Assembly: GCA_027025615.1 (NCBI GenBank)
Contig: JALVQM010000071.1
Span: 1-6,938 of the forward strand
Reading direction: 5' to 3'
DNA: 6,938 nt
Origin: Desulfobacteraceae bacterium
GTDB lineage: Bacteria > Desulfobacterota > Desulfobacteria > Desulfobacterales > Desulfosarcinaceae
Below, piece after piece: positions 1-6,938 of this stretch (the stretch's first letter is position 1; every line of letters starts with the position of its first letter). The position numbers and the translations under genes are program-made. A model generated the notes under the pieces. It did no database searches. It saw only the letters and a program-made list of their open reading frames with translations, and had not been told where the DNA came from.

Positions 1-985
<985 letters not shown>

Positions 986-1023
986 CTATGGACCTCCTCT
1001 TAAAAACCAAGCGGTGTGGTTAC

Positions 1024-1914
1024 TTACCCTCTTAGAGCCTCGGCGCCTCCCACGATATCCATGAGCTCCGCGGTAATGGCCGCCTGTCGCGCTTTGTTGT
1101 AGGCCAAGGTAAGGTTGTTTATCATCTCGTTACAAGCCTTGGTTGCATTATCCATGGCCAGCATACGGGCTGCGTGCTCACTGGTGGATGTTTCCAGTAA
1201 AGCTGAAAACAGTTGAACCTGGACATTTTTTGGAAGCAACTCCCCCAGCAGGGCGTCAGCCGAAGGCTCACAAATGTGCTCTGCCAGGTAAGGAGCATTT
1301 TCGTCCTTTTCCACCTCTTCTTTTTCAATTGGTGGAATAGGCAACAACTGTTTGACCAGGGGGATTTGCTTAGCCATGGTTAAAAATTGAGAAAAAATCA
1401 CAAATACTTCATCATAGACATTGTCCAGGAATCCGGCTACCAATTCCCTGCCGGCCTGGGCAGCGATCGTAAAATCAAATTTGGTTCCGACAACGCCCAG
1501 ATATTCCTTCTCAAGATCTTTGCCTTCATTACGCAGCCAATCTCGACCCTTCTTTCCAAAAGCCGTGAAAGACACTTCACACCCGGCGGCTTGCTTCTCG
1601 GCAGCAATTTCTTCTGCCTTGGCCATCAGGTTTGCATTAAAGCCACCGCATAATCCGCGATCAGAAGTGCATAAGACTATATGCACTTTCTTGACCTCTT
1701 CTCGTGGAACCAGCAAGGGGCTTGCCTCTTCACCGGCGCTTTCAGCCAGGTTTCCCAGTACTTCGGCAAACTTGGCCGCATAAGGCCTGAAAGCCTCCAT
1801 GTTCTGCTGGGCCCCCCGTAAGCGTGAAGCGGCCACCATGTTCATGGCTTTGGTGATCTGCTTGGTCTTTTTGACCGCTGCGATCTTCAATTGGACTTCT
1901 TTTAGTTTCGCCAT
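1024..1914 (-). CDS. atpG: F-type ATP synthase subunit gamma
   Basis: This is the central rotor shaft of F1, which couples rotation of the membrane ring to the alpha3beta3 head. It has 296 residues, normal for the family. The N-terminal helix (about residues 1-57, with KKTKQITKAMNMVAASRL) and the C-terminal helix (about 245-294, with SEHAARMLAMDNATKA and the ending TAELMDIVGGAEAL) form the antiparallel coiled coil. The Rossmann-like middle domain carries the conserved GLCGGFN at 87-93. A charged loop rich in Glu and Lys lies near 195-206, in a region that varies between species. The ATG at 1914 gives the family-typical N-terminus; the ribosome binding site is weak (AAGGG about nine bases upstream). 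It sits 63 bp after atpA and 38 bp before atpD, so it is less tightly packed than the stalk genes. A possible internal promoter lies in the upstream gap. Confidence 0.98.
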   Translation of the reverse strand: MAKLKEVQLKIAAVKKTKQITKAMNMVAASRLRGAQQNMEAFRPYAAKFAEVLGNLAESAGEEASPLLVPREEVKKVHIVLCTSDRGLCGGFNANLMAKAEEIAAEKQAAGCEVSFTAFGKKGRDWLRNEGKDLEKEYLGVVGTKFDFTIAAQAGRELVAGFLDNVYDEVFVIFSQFLTMAKQIPLVKQLLPIPPIEKEEVEKDENAPYLAEHICEPSADALLGELLPKNVQVQLFSALLETSTSEHAARMLAMDNATKACNEMINNLTLAYNKARQAAITAELMDIVGGAEALRG

Positions 1915-1938
1915 AAAGCTCAGCCCTTATCAATTCGT

Positions 1939-1967
1939 TTTATAATTCCTGCCCATAAGCCTTTGAA
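1939..1967 (-). promoter_or_regulatory. possible internal promoter upstream of atpG (weak)
   Basis: On the minus strand the 63-bp atpA-atpG gap contains TTCAAA (1967-1962, four of six matches to the -35 consensus), a 17-base spacer, and TATAAA (1944-1939, five of six matches to the -10 consensus). Transcription would begin near 1932, leaving a leader of about 17 bases before the atpG start. The spacing is ideal, but an AT-rich gap of this size can produce such a match by chance, so this is only a candidate. Confidence 0.25.
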
Positions 1968-1977
1968 CTGTCAGCCT

Positions 1978-3495
1978 TTATTTAATGGTATCCTTAAATT
2001 CCTCGTCATAAGCGTTCAGCGCTTCGGTAATCAGCTTGTCAAGTTCATCATCAATTGCCTGCTTTTCTTTCAACTGATCGAAAATTTGAGGATAGCGTTC
2101 CTCTATAAAGGGATAGAGGCCGGCTTCGTATTTGGCGACCGTATCAGCCGGATATTTGTCCAGGAATCCACGGGTACCGGCATAAAGAATGGTAACCTGT
2201 TTTTCCATGGGCAACGGTTGATACTGGGGCTGCTTTAAGATTTCAACCAATCTCTGGCCACGGGTCAATTGTTTCTGGGTAGCTTCATCAAGATCGCTGC
2301 CGAACGCTGCAAATGCCTCCAGTTCGCGGAACTGCGCCATATCAAGCCGCAAGGTACCAGCAACTTGTTTCATGGCCTTTACTTGAGCAGCACCACCAAC
2401 GCGGGATACCGACAATCCAACGTTAATCGCAGGCCTTATTCCTGCAAAGAACAAATTTGGTTCCAGGTAGATCTGCCCATCGGTAATTGAAATAACGTTA
2501 GTGGGGATGTATGCCGAAACGTCACCGGCCTGGGTTTCGATAATTGGCAATGCCGTCAGGGATCCCGCACCCAGATCGTCGCTCAGCTTGGCTGCCCTTT
2601 CCAACAAACGCGAATGGTTATAAAAAATGTCGCCGGGGAAAGCTTCACGTCCGGGCGGACGGCGCAAGAGCAAGGACACCTGGCGATAAGCGGCCGCCTG
2701 TTTGGAAAGGTCATCATAAATAATCAAGGCGTGCTGACCTTTATCCCGGAAATATTCACCCATGGCACACCCGGAATAAGGAGCAATATACTGCAGGGTG
2801 GCAGGATCGCTGGCGCAAGCAGCAACAATGGTAGTGTATTCCATGGCACCATATTTTTCCAACACTGCATGCACCTGGGCAACTGTAGATTTTTTCTGGC
2901 CACAGGCAACGTAAATACAATAAACATCAGTGTCTTTCTGGGCCAGGATGGCATCAATAGCGCAGGCGGTTTTCCCGATTTGGCGGTCGCCGATGATTAA
3001 CTCACGCTGACCGCGGCCGACGGGTGTCATGGCGTCAACCGCCTTCAAACCGGTATAACATGGCTCATGAACACTTTTCCTGGCAATAACACCAGGAGCT
3101 ACCATTTCGACCCGGCGGTGCTCTTTGGCATCAATTGGACCTTTCCCGTCAAGTGGTTGTCCCATGGAATCAACAACCCGTCCCAGGACAGCCTCGCCTA
3201 CAGGAACCTGGGCAATTCGGCCAGTACGTTTTACGATATCGCCTTCCTTGATATGGATATCTTCGCCCATAACTGCGACACCGACATTATCCTCTTCCAG
3301 GTTGAGTACCAAGCCCAGAATTTGACCTGGGAACTCGACCAGTTCGAGGGCCATTACCTTTTCCAGACCATAGACACGAGCGATACCGTCACCAACCGAC
3401 AAAACAACTCCGGTCTCGCTAAGTTCTACCTTCTTATCGTAATCCGTGATCTGTTCCTTGATAATCTGACTAATTTCTTCAGCTCTTAGTTCCAT
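1978..3495 (-). CDS. atpA: F-type ATP synthase subunit alpha
   Basis: This is the non-catalytic nucleotide-binding subunit of the F1 head; it alternates with beta and supplies the arginine finger. It has 505 residues, normal for a bacterial alpha. The order is an N-terminal beta-barrel (about 25-95), the nucleotide-binding domain (about 96-370) and a C-terminal helical domain. Visible motifs are Walker A GDRQIGKT at 169-176, Walker B LIIYDD at 257-262, [15 protein letters not shown] at 275-289, [17 protein letters not shown] at 331-347, and [10 protein letters not shown] at 362-371 with the arginine finger Arg365. Two residues differ from the forms I know: Ile173 in Walker A (usually Thr) and Asn293 in FYNHSR (usually FYLHSR). 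Six cysteines fall between residues 146 and 243. The ATG shares its A with the atpH stop (TGATG), and the upstream purine stretch GGGGTGAG is a weak, distant ribosome binding site, so coupling to atpH translation is likely. Confidence 0.99.
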   Translation of the reverse strand: MELRAEEISQIIKEQITDYDKKVELSETGVVLSVGDGIARVYGLEKVMALELVEFPGQILGLVLNLEEDNVGVAVMGEDIHIKEGDIVKRTGRIAQVPVGEAVLGRVVDSMGQPLDGKGPIDAKEHRRVEMVAPGVIARKSVHEPCYTGLKAVDAMTPVGRGQRELIIGDRQIGKTACAIDAILAQKDTDVYCIYVACGQKKSTVAQVHAVLEKYGAMEYTTIVAACASDPATLQYIAPYSGCAMGEYFRDKGQHALIIYDDLSKQAAAYRQVSLLLRRPPGREAFPGDIFYNHSRLLERAAKLSDDLGAGSLTALPIIETQAGDVSAYIPTNVISITDGQIYLEPNLFFAGIRPAINVGLSVSRVGGAAQVKAMKQVAGTLRLDMAQFRELEAFAAFGSDLDEATQKQLTRGQRLVEILKQPQYQPLPMEKQVTILYAGTRGFLDKYPADTVAKYEAGLYPFIEERYPQIFDQLKEKQAIDDELDKLITEALNAYDEEFKDTIK

Positions 3496-4046
3496 CAGAC
3501 ACTCTCACCCCTTTTTAAAGATTCTTGCATATTGAGCAACTGTGTTTTGATGCTCCCATCCAAGACAAGATCGCCAATGCGGGTGACGATGCCCCCAATA
3601 AGTCCTGGATCCTGTTGCACCTCCAGAATTATATCTTTACCTGTCTTTTTAGACAGGGCGGCACGAATTTTTTCAACGGTTTCATCCGGTAGCTCCGTGG
3701 CTGAAACCAGGCTGGCCCGCGCAATTCCCTTGAGTTCATCCGCCAATTTATGGAAAAACTCATTGATGGGTCCTATAAAACCAATGCGGCCTTTTTCAAA
3801 CAGTAAAATCAAAAAAGACCGCATCACCTTTGACAGCTCCATTTTCTCGACGAGCGCCTGCAAAACCTTCCTGCGACCATCAGCATCGTAAAGTGGATTT
3901 GTAAGGGCACCGGCCAATTCCTTGTCCGCTGTTACCAATTGGGTGAATTGGTCAAGTTCCTGGCGGTAGGTCTCGGTCTGCCCATCTTCTTTGCCGATCA
4001 AAAGAAGTGCCTTGGCATATCGCCTTGCAATCGCCAAATTCTTCAC
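3495..4046 (-). CDS. atpH: F-type ATP synthase subunit delta
   Basis: This is the delta subunit (OSCP equivalent), which joins the top of the alpha3beta3 head to the b/b' peripheral stalk. It has 183 residues, close to the family norm of about 180. The N-terminal six-helix domain begins with the typical ARRYAKALL (residues 7-15), and the C-terminal domain has the family block around [20 protein letters not shown] (145-164). The start is GTG at 4046-4044 and not ATG. It shares its G with the atpF stop (TAGTG), it has AAGGTGG at 4054-4060 seven bases upstream inside the last codons of atpF, and it places [11 protein letters not shown] where the family expects it. The stop overlaps the atpA start by one base. 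Confidence 0.97.
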   Translation of the reverse strand: MKNLAIARRYAKALLLIGKEDGQTETYRQELDQFTQLVTADKELAGALTNPLYDADGRRKVLQALVEKMELSKVMRSFLILLFEKGRIGFIGPINEFFHKLADELKGIARASLVSATELPDETVEKIRAALSKKTGKDIILEVQQDPGLIGGIVTRIGDLVLDGSIKTQLLNMQESLKRGESV

Positions 4047-4657
4047 TATGCCACCACCTTGTCTAGATATTCGTCAATCAGCCGTTCTTGGTCCTGGGCT
4101 GAAATCTCCTTACGTATCTTTTCTTCAGCTTTAGCCAGCGCCTTATCCACGATATCCTGTTGCAGCCTGACTCTGGCCTGTTTGAATTCGTGTTCAATAT
4201 TCTTTTTGGCCTGCTCCTTTAACTTTTCAGCAGTAGCTTCGGCTTCCTTTAAAATTCTGGTCTTTGCTTCTTCGCCCTGCCGAATATACTCGGCAACCAT
4301 TTTCTCAGCCTCTTTATCAAGCCGGTCAAGCTGCTTTTTGTATTCGGCCAGTTGTTTTTCCGCCTCTGACTTTTTGCCTTCCAGCTCCTTAAGCTGGGTT
4401 TTAATAGCCTCGATCCGGCCATTAAGTCCTTGCGATGCAGGTTTGCGCAGCACCAGAAACAGGGCTATGGCCAGGACCGCAAAATTCATAACTTTGTAAG
4501 TATCGGTCGCGGCCCATCCCTTGCTGGCATGCCCCTCATGTTCTCCGCCACCGCTGGCCAAAGCAATCCCGGCACTCAACAACAGCATCGCCAAAACAAC
4601 AACAGCGATCCAGCGCCGCTGGAACCAGTGGTTCCGGTGGTTCCCAGGAAATTTCAT
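4046..4657 (-). CDS. atpF: F-type ATP synthase subunit b, with N-terminal signal-like leader
   Basis: This is one strand of the peripheral stalk that keeps F1 from turning with the rotor. I start it at ATG 4657, giving 203 residues; a TTG one codon upstream (4660) would add one residue. The ATG shares one base with the atpF' stop, as at the next two junctions. The N-terminus is unusual compared with E. coli b: a basic stretch (residues 1-15), a hydrophobic segment (about 16-34) ending in IALA-S like a signal peptidase site, then a Gly/His/Glu-rich stretch GGGEHEGHASKG (36-47). The usual membrane segment follows at about 57-70. Residues about 78-200 are a long Lys/Glu/Ala-rich helix, as expected for the b coiled coil. 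Leaders of this kind are known to me in Geobacter-type AtpF proteins. Whether the leader is cleaved or kept as a second membrane helix cannot be told from sequence alone. Confidence 0.95.
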   Translation of the reverse strand: MKFPGNHRNHWFQRRWIAVVVLAMLLLSAGIALASGGGEHEGHASKGWAATDTYKVMNFAVLAIALFLVLRKPASQGLNGRIEAIKTQLKELEGKKSEAEKQLAEYKKQLDRLDKEAEKMVAEYIRQGEEAKTRILKEAEATAEKLKEQAKKNIEHEFKQARVRLQQDIVDKALAKAEEKIRKEISAQDQERLIDEYLDKVVA

Positions 4658-5082
4658 CAACCTGTCCTCCCCAATATTTTTTGACTGATAGCCTCTGCAA
4701 AAACATCCACTTCCTTTTGCAAAGCCTGCCTGACATTTTCAGCGTCCTTAGCGATCTTGGCCTTAACCTGTTCCAGTTCGGCCCTGGCTTGTTCATTTAT
4801 CCTGGCAATTATTTCATTTTCCTCTGCAGCCGCCGCTTGGATCAAAGCTTCCTTTTCCTTTTGACCTTTAGCCCTTGCTGCTCGTATTCCTTCAGCAAAA
4901 GCACGATTGGTCTCATCGGCCTTTTTGAGAGCCTCTTCAATGGTGCCCTCCAGACCCTCAATGGTCTCCCGACGTTGCTTCAGGATACCCCGGATAGGCT
5001 TGTAGCACACCAGATTCATTATAAATATCAGAACCAGGAAATTGATGATCTGAATAATCACCGACATATTGATCTCGACCAT
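4657..5082 (-). CDS. atpF': F-type ATP synthase subunit b' (second b-like stalk subunit)
   Basis: This is the second b-type subunit, which pairs with b to make a heterodimeric peripheral stalk, as in Desulfobacterota, cyanobacteria and alphaproteobacteria. It has 141 residues, typical for b'. A single N-terminal membrane helix covers about residues 7-26, followed by the family-typical CYKPIRGILKQRRETIEGLE (26-45) at the membrane exit. A long Ala/Glu/Lys-rich helix then runs to about 135. Unlike the downstream b subunit it has no signal-like leader. The ATG at 5082 has GGAGG at 5090-5094 with a seven-base spacer. It is the first gene of the atp cluster here, and its only upstream gap (116 bp) contains the promoter at 5173-5202. 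Its stop TGA overlaps the atpF ATG by one base. Confidence 0.96.
   Translation of the reverse strand: MVEINMSVIIQIINFLVLIFIMNLVCYKPIRGILKQRRETIEGLEGTIEEALKKADETNRAFAEGIRAARAKGQKEKEALIQAAAAEENEIIARINEQARAELEQVKAKIAKDAENVRQALQKEVDVFAEAISQKILGRTG
4666..4670 (-). promoter_or_regulatory. ribosome binding site of atpF
   Basis: GGAGG lies eight bases before the ATG at 4657 and five bases before the alternative TTG at 4660. It is embedded in the last codons of atpF'. Its spacing fits either start. Together with the one-base stop/start overlap and the better initiator codon, it favours the ATG. Confidence 0.75.
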
Positions 5083-5172
5083 ACGGGTGCCTCCGTTGCC
5101 ACTTGAAATTGTCGCCGGTATTGTAACTGCTCGTAAATGTTCAAAACTTAAGAAAGGCCCAAACTCCGGCGG

Positions 5173-5202
5173 TCTATAGCATTCTGATCAAGGAATTGTC
5201 AA
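5173..5202 (-). promoter_or_regulatory. sigma70-type promoter of the atp cluster
   Basis: On the minus strand a perfect -35 box TTGACA (5202-5197) is followed by an 18-base spacer and TATAGA (5178-5173, four of six -10 matches). TGC directly before the -10 gives an extended -10 element. The -35 includes the bactofilin stop codon TGA. Transcription would start near 5166, leaving a leader of about 84 bases before atpF'. The match is good and the position fits the start of the cluster, but it is a sequence prediction. Confidence 0.6.
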
Positions 5203-5627
5203 AGGTTTTTTGAATTTTTGGCATCACTTGTTTTCGCTGCAACTTGTTCAGGCTTTTTCCCAACGGAGGATAATTCCTCTCCCATAGTGCAATTACCGTT
5301 AAAAACCACACCTGCATCTATCGAAATAGTAGGAGCGCAAATATCACCCGTTATCCTGGCGGGGGCATAAATTTCAAGCTGTTTACCGGCCTCAATACGT
5401 CCTTCCACCTTTCCCCTGATAATCGCCGCCTTTACCTTGATATCAGCTTCGATTACCGCTTTTTCACCAACAATCAGGGTGCCATCACTGCTTACCACTT
5501 TACCTTTTATCTTGCCGTCAATCCGGATGGTCTCTTTGAATTCCAGCACTCCATCAATTACCGTATCCCGCCCCAGTAAGGTGGAAATTGTTTCCGGAGA
5601 GCTTTTCTGTTTTTCCTTTTTTTTCAT
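5199..5627 (-). CDS. bactofilin (polymer-forming cytoskeletal protein)
   Basis: Bactofilins self-assemble without nucleotide into filaments or patches, often at the membrane, and take part in cell shape, cell-wall synthesis and chromosome or pole organisation. This protein has 142 residues. A charged tail (about 1-17, starting MKKKEKQK) precedes the conserved core (about 18-115), a short-period repeat of alternating hydrophobic residues and Gly turns expected to fold as a right-handed beta-helix; segments such as IRIDGKIKGKV (34-44) and LIVGEKAVIEADIKV (51-65) are typical. A polar tail follows from about 116. The ATG is supported by AGGAGGG immediately upstream. It lies 79 bp after rodA, in the same direction and possibly co-transcribed. 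No convincing promoter is visible in that gap. The exact role cannot be assigned from sequence; the neighbours suggest a link to elongation of the wall. Confidence 0.93.
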   Translation of the reverse strand: MKKKEKQKSSPETISTLLGRDTVIDGVLEFKETIRIDGKIKGKVVSSDGTLIVGEKAVIEADIKVKAAIIRGKVEGRIEAGKQLEIYAPARITGDICAPTISIDAGVVFNGNCTMGEELSSVGKKPEQVAAKTSDAKNSKNL

Positions 5628-5630
5628 GGT

Positions 5631-5637
5631 CCCTCCT
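5631..5637 (-). promoter_or_regulatory. ribosome binding site of the bactofilin gene, close to the start
   Basis: AGGAGGG is a near-perfect anti-16S match, but only three bases separate it from the ATG at 5627 (four if the core is taken as AGGAGG). That is shorter than the usual five to nine. No other start codon nearby gives a better arrangement: the next in-frame GTG is at codon 27, inside the conserved core. Confidence 0.7.
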
Positions 5638-5706
5638 GAATTTTTCTTTTAATAGTGATCACTCAGCAACAACTGCCTGGCTTCTTCAATGGTTTCTGTA
5701 TCAAGG

Positions 5707-6810
5707 TTATTCGTACATGAACCTGCGCATACTAACATTTAGCAGTAAACCGACCCCGATCATCACTGTTATTATCGAAGATCCTCCGTAACTGACAAAA
5801 GGAAGGGTGACCCCTACAACCGGCAAAAGCCCCATGACCATTCCAATATTGATAAACACCTGCCACGCGATCATTACGGTTACTCCAACTGCCAGGATAG
5901 TACCAAAAGGATCTCGACTTCTATGGGCAATACTTAAAGCCCAGGCAATCAGCATGAAAAAAACAGCCAACACAAACACTGTCCCCAGCAGCCCCCATTC
6001 TTCAGCCAGAACCGAAAAAATAAAATCAGTATGTTGTTCGGGTAAAAACTCGAGTGTGTTTTGAGTTCCTTTCAAAAATCCCCTGCCGACAATCATCCCG
6101 GAACCAATAGCAATTTTAGACTGGATAATATGGTATCCTGCCCCGAGTGGATCTCGATCCGGATTAAGGAATGTCAATATCCGCTGTTTCTGGTAATCCT
6201 TAAGGGTAAACCAGACAAGGGGCACCGCCATGGCACCAACGGCAACCAGCGAGAAAAAACAACGCCGTTCAATTTTCACAAAGACAGTCATGGAAGCGGC
6301 TATCAGGGCTATGACCATGGCCGTTCCAAGATCAGGTTGCTTGACGATCAAAATGAAGGGAATCGCTGTCAGCAGTACCGGCTGAATCAACTCTTTCAAC
6401 CCAAGTCCATCCGTGCTCGCTGTTCTGGCATAATATCTGGCAAGAATTATAATTACGGCAAGTTTGGCTAATTCTGACGGCTGGAGTGAAAAAGGCCCCA
6501 AATCGAGCCACCTCCGGGAACCGGCCACATATTTACCACTGACTAGAACAGCCACCAACAACAGTATTGTTCCTATATAAATTACATGCCCCCAACGTTC
6601 AAAAAACTTGTAATTGATTAAAAAAGCAATAACCATTGCAATGGCACCTGCCGAGTACCATATCAATTGTTTGGTAAAAAGGATCTTCTGGGTTGCCGGG
6701 CTTCCGGCATTTACCGCGCTGTAGAGAGCTACCAGGCCAATGCAGCCCGCCAAAAGAGCAAGCCCCAACAGTCCCCAATCAAAGTATTGAATCAAACGCC
6801 GATCTATCAT
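5707..6810 (-). CDS. rodA: RodA, SEDS-family peptidoglycan glycosyltransferase
   Basis: This is a polytopic membrane enzyme that polymerises lipid II into glycan strands during cell elongation, working with PBP2 in the Rod complex. It has 367 residues, normal for RodA, with about ten hydrophobic segments. SEDS motifs are present in order: GSRRWLDLGPFSLQPSELAK at 97-116, KQPDLGTA at 157-164, NPDRDPLGAGYHIIQSKIAIG in the 216-236 region, EFLPEQHTDFIFSVLAEEWG at 254-273, and GVTLPFVSYGGSS at 333-345. Asp262 in HTDF corresponds to the essential aspartate known from E. coli RodA. The ending LLLNVSMRRFMYE is typical, so the protein is complete. The ATG at 6810 has GGAG eight bases upstream and overlaps the upstream transpeptidase stop as ATGA. 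This pairing favours RodA over its division paralogue FtsW. Confidence 0.97.
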   Translation of the reverse strand: MIDRRLIQYFDWGLLGLALLAGCIGLVALYSAVNAGSPATQKILFTKQLIWYSAGAIAMVIAFLINYKFFERWGHVIYIGTILLLVAVLVSGKYVAGSRRWLDLGPFSLQPSELAKLAVIIILARYYARTASTDGLGLKELIQPVLLTAIPFILIVKQPDLGTAMVIALIAASMTVFVKIERRCFFSLVAVGAMAVPLVWFTLKDYQKQRILTFLNPDRDPLGAGYHIIQSKIAIGSGMIVGRGFLKGTQNTLEFLPEQHTDFIFSVLAEEWGLLGTVFVLAVFFMLIAWALSIAHRSRDPFGTILAVGVTVMIAWQVFINIGMVMGLLPVVGVTLPFVSYGGSSIITVMIGVGLLLNVSMRRFMYE

Positions 6811-6938
6811 GGGTTTTTCTCCGGATCAGCCACGACCGGCCTGTTTTTGTTTTCAGGCGCCAGACGTGCGGCGATTAACTGTTTTGCAATTGGCGCGGCT
6901 GCTGAAGATCCATGTTCACCGTGCTCAACCATTACTGC
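6807..6938 (-). CDS. mrdA: penicillin-binding protein 2 (elongation transpeptidase), C-terminal 43 residues only
   Basis: The right edge of the window holds the last 43 residues of a transpeptidase. The segment VEHGEHGSSAAAPIAKQLI matches the conserved end of class B PBP transpeptidase domains, where a Gly/Ser/Ala-rich strand is followed by APIA and a terminal helix. A polar tail ends with DPEKNP. The catalytic serine and KTG motif lie outside the window. Its stop TGA (6809-6807) overlaps the rodA ATG by four bases (ATGA). The mrdA-rodA pair is a common arrangement, which is the main reason to call this PBP2 (MrdA) and not FtsI. The reading frame continues open to position 6938. Confidence 0.85.
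   Translation of the reverse strand, partial: AVMVEHGEHGSSAAAPIAKQLIAARLAPENKNRPVVADPEKNP

Noticed and set aside
1002..1021. Hairpin AACCA/TGGTT followed by a T-run on the minus strand between atpG and atpD
   Set aside because: The stem is only five base pairs with a seven-base loop, too weak to call a terminator, and atpD must be transcribed through it.
2614..3489. Plus-strand open frames of 128 and 140 codons opposite atpA (2614-3000 and 3067-3489)
   Set aside because: They lie wholly antisense to a well-conserved alpha subunit, have no recognisable family signature and no convincing ribosome binding site. They are by-products of codon use in atpA.
3939..4499. Plus-strand open frame of 186 codons opposite atpH and atpF
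   Set aside because: Its Ser/Leu/Phe-rich composition is what the reverse strand of a Lys/Glu/Ala coiled-coil gene produces. The sense frame is clearly the b subunit.
5120..5144. Second possible atp promoter, TTGAAC with TACAAT on the minus strand
   Set aside because: The spacer is 13 bases, too short for sigma70. The TTGACA/TATAGA pair upstream is better spaced.
5112..5169. Inverted CGCCGG/CCGGCG in the predicted atpF' leader
   Set aside because: It is six base pairs around a loop of roughly 45 bases with no extension of the stem. That is not enough for a riboswitch or attenuator call.
5654..5663. Perfect 10-bp palindrome AGTGATCACT between rodA and the bactofilin gene
   Set aside because: It has no loop, no T-run and no second copy in the window. 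It could be a small operator half, but nothing else supports that.

Overview
This is an ordinary chromosomal housekeeping region in which every gene reads on the minus strand, so transcription runs from high to low coordinates. The best guess for the host is a Desulfobacterota (former Deltaproteobacteria) anaerobe. The evidence is a paired b'/b stator, a b subunit with a secretory-like N-terminal leader and a Gly/His-rich segment, an atp cluster without the a and c membrane subunits, and a bactofilin gene directly upstream of atpF'. This placement rests on family knowledge and was not checked by a search.

Layout in the direction of transcription: (1) 6938-6807, the last 43 residues of a PBP2-type transpeptidase (mrdA). 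It overlaps by ATGA with (2) rodA (6810-5707), the SEDS glycosyltransferase. (3) A 79-bp gap leads to a bactofilin gene (5627-5199). (4) A 116-bp gap carries a good sigma70-type promoter, whose -35 box overlaps the bactofilin stop codon. (5) The ATP synthase cluster follows: atpF' (b'), atpF (b), atpH (delta), atpA (alpha), atpG (gamma) and atpD (beta). The atpD gene runs off the left edge after 328 codons. atpC would be expected next, outside the window.

The first half of the window's transcription order is cell-shape machinery: PBP2 and RodA polymerise and cross-link elongation peptidoglycan, and a bactofilin forms a cytoskeletal polymer. The second half encodes the F1 motor and its peripheral stalk. 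Within the stalk and alpha section, three successive gene junctions share a single base between stop and start codons (b'/b, b/delta, delta/alpha), which suggests tight translational coupling. The 63-bp atpA-atpG gap and the 38-bp atpG-atpD gap are looser.

No mobile element, CRISPR array, RNA gene or new multi-gene system is visible. The points worth a second look are modest: the bactofilin between the elongasome pair and the ATP synthase, the promoter at the bactofilin stop, the b-subunit leader and its start assignment, two substitutions in otherwise near-invariant alpha-subunit motifs, and a 29-codon ORF across the rodA 3' end. Stretches without a gene are all shorter than 120 bp.
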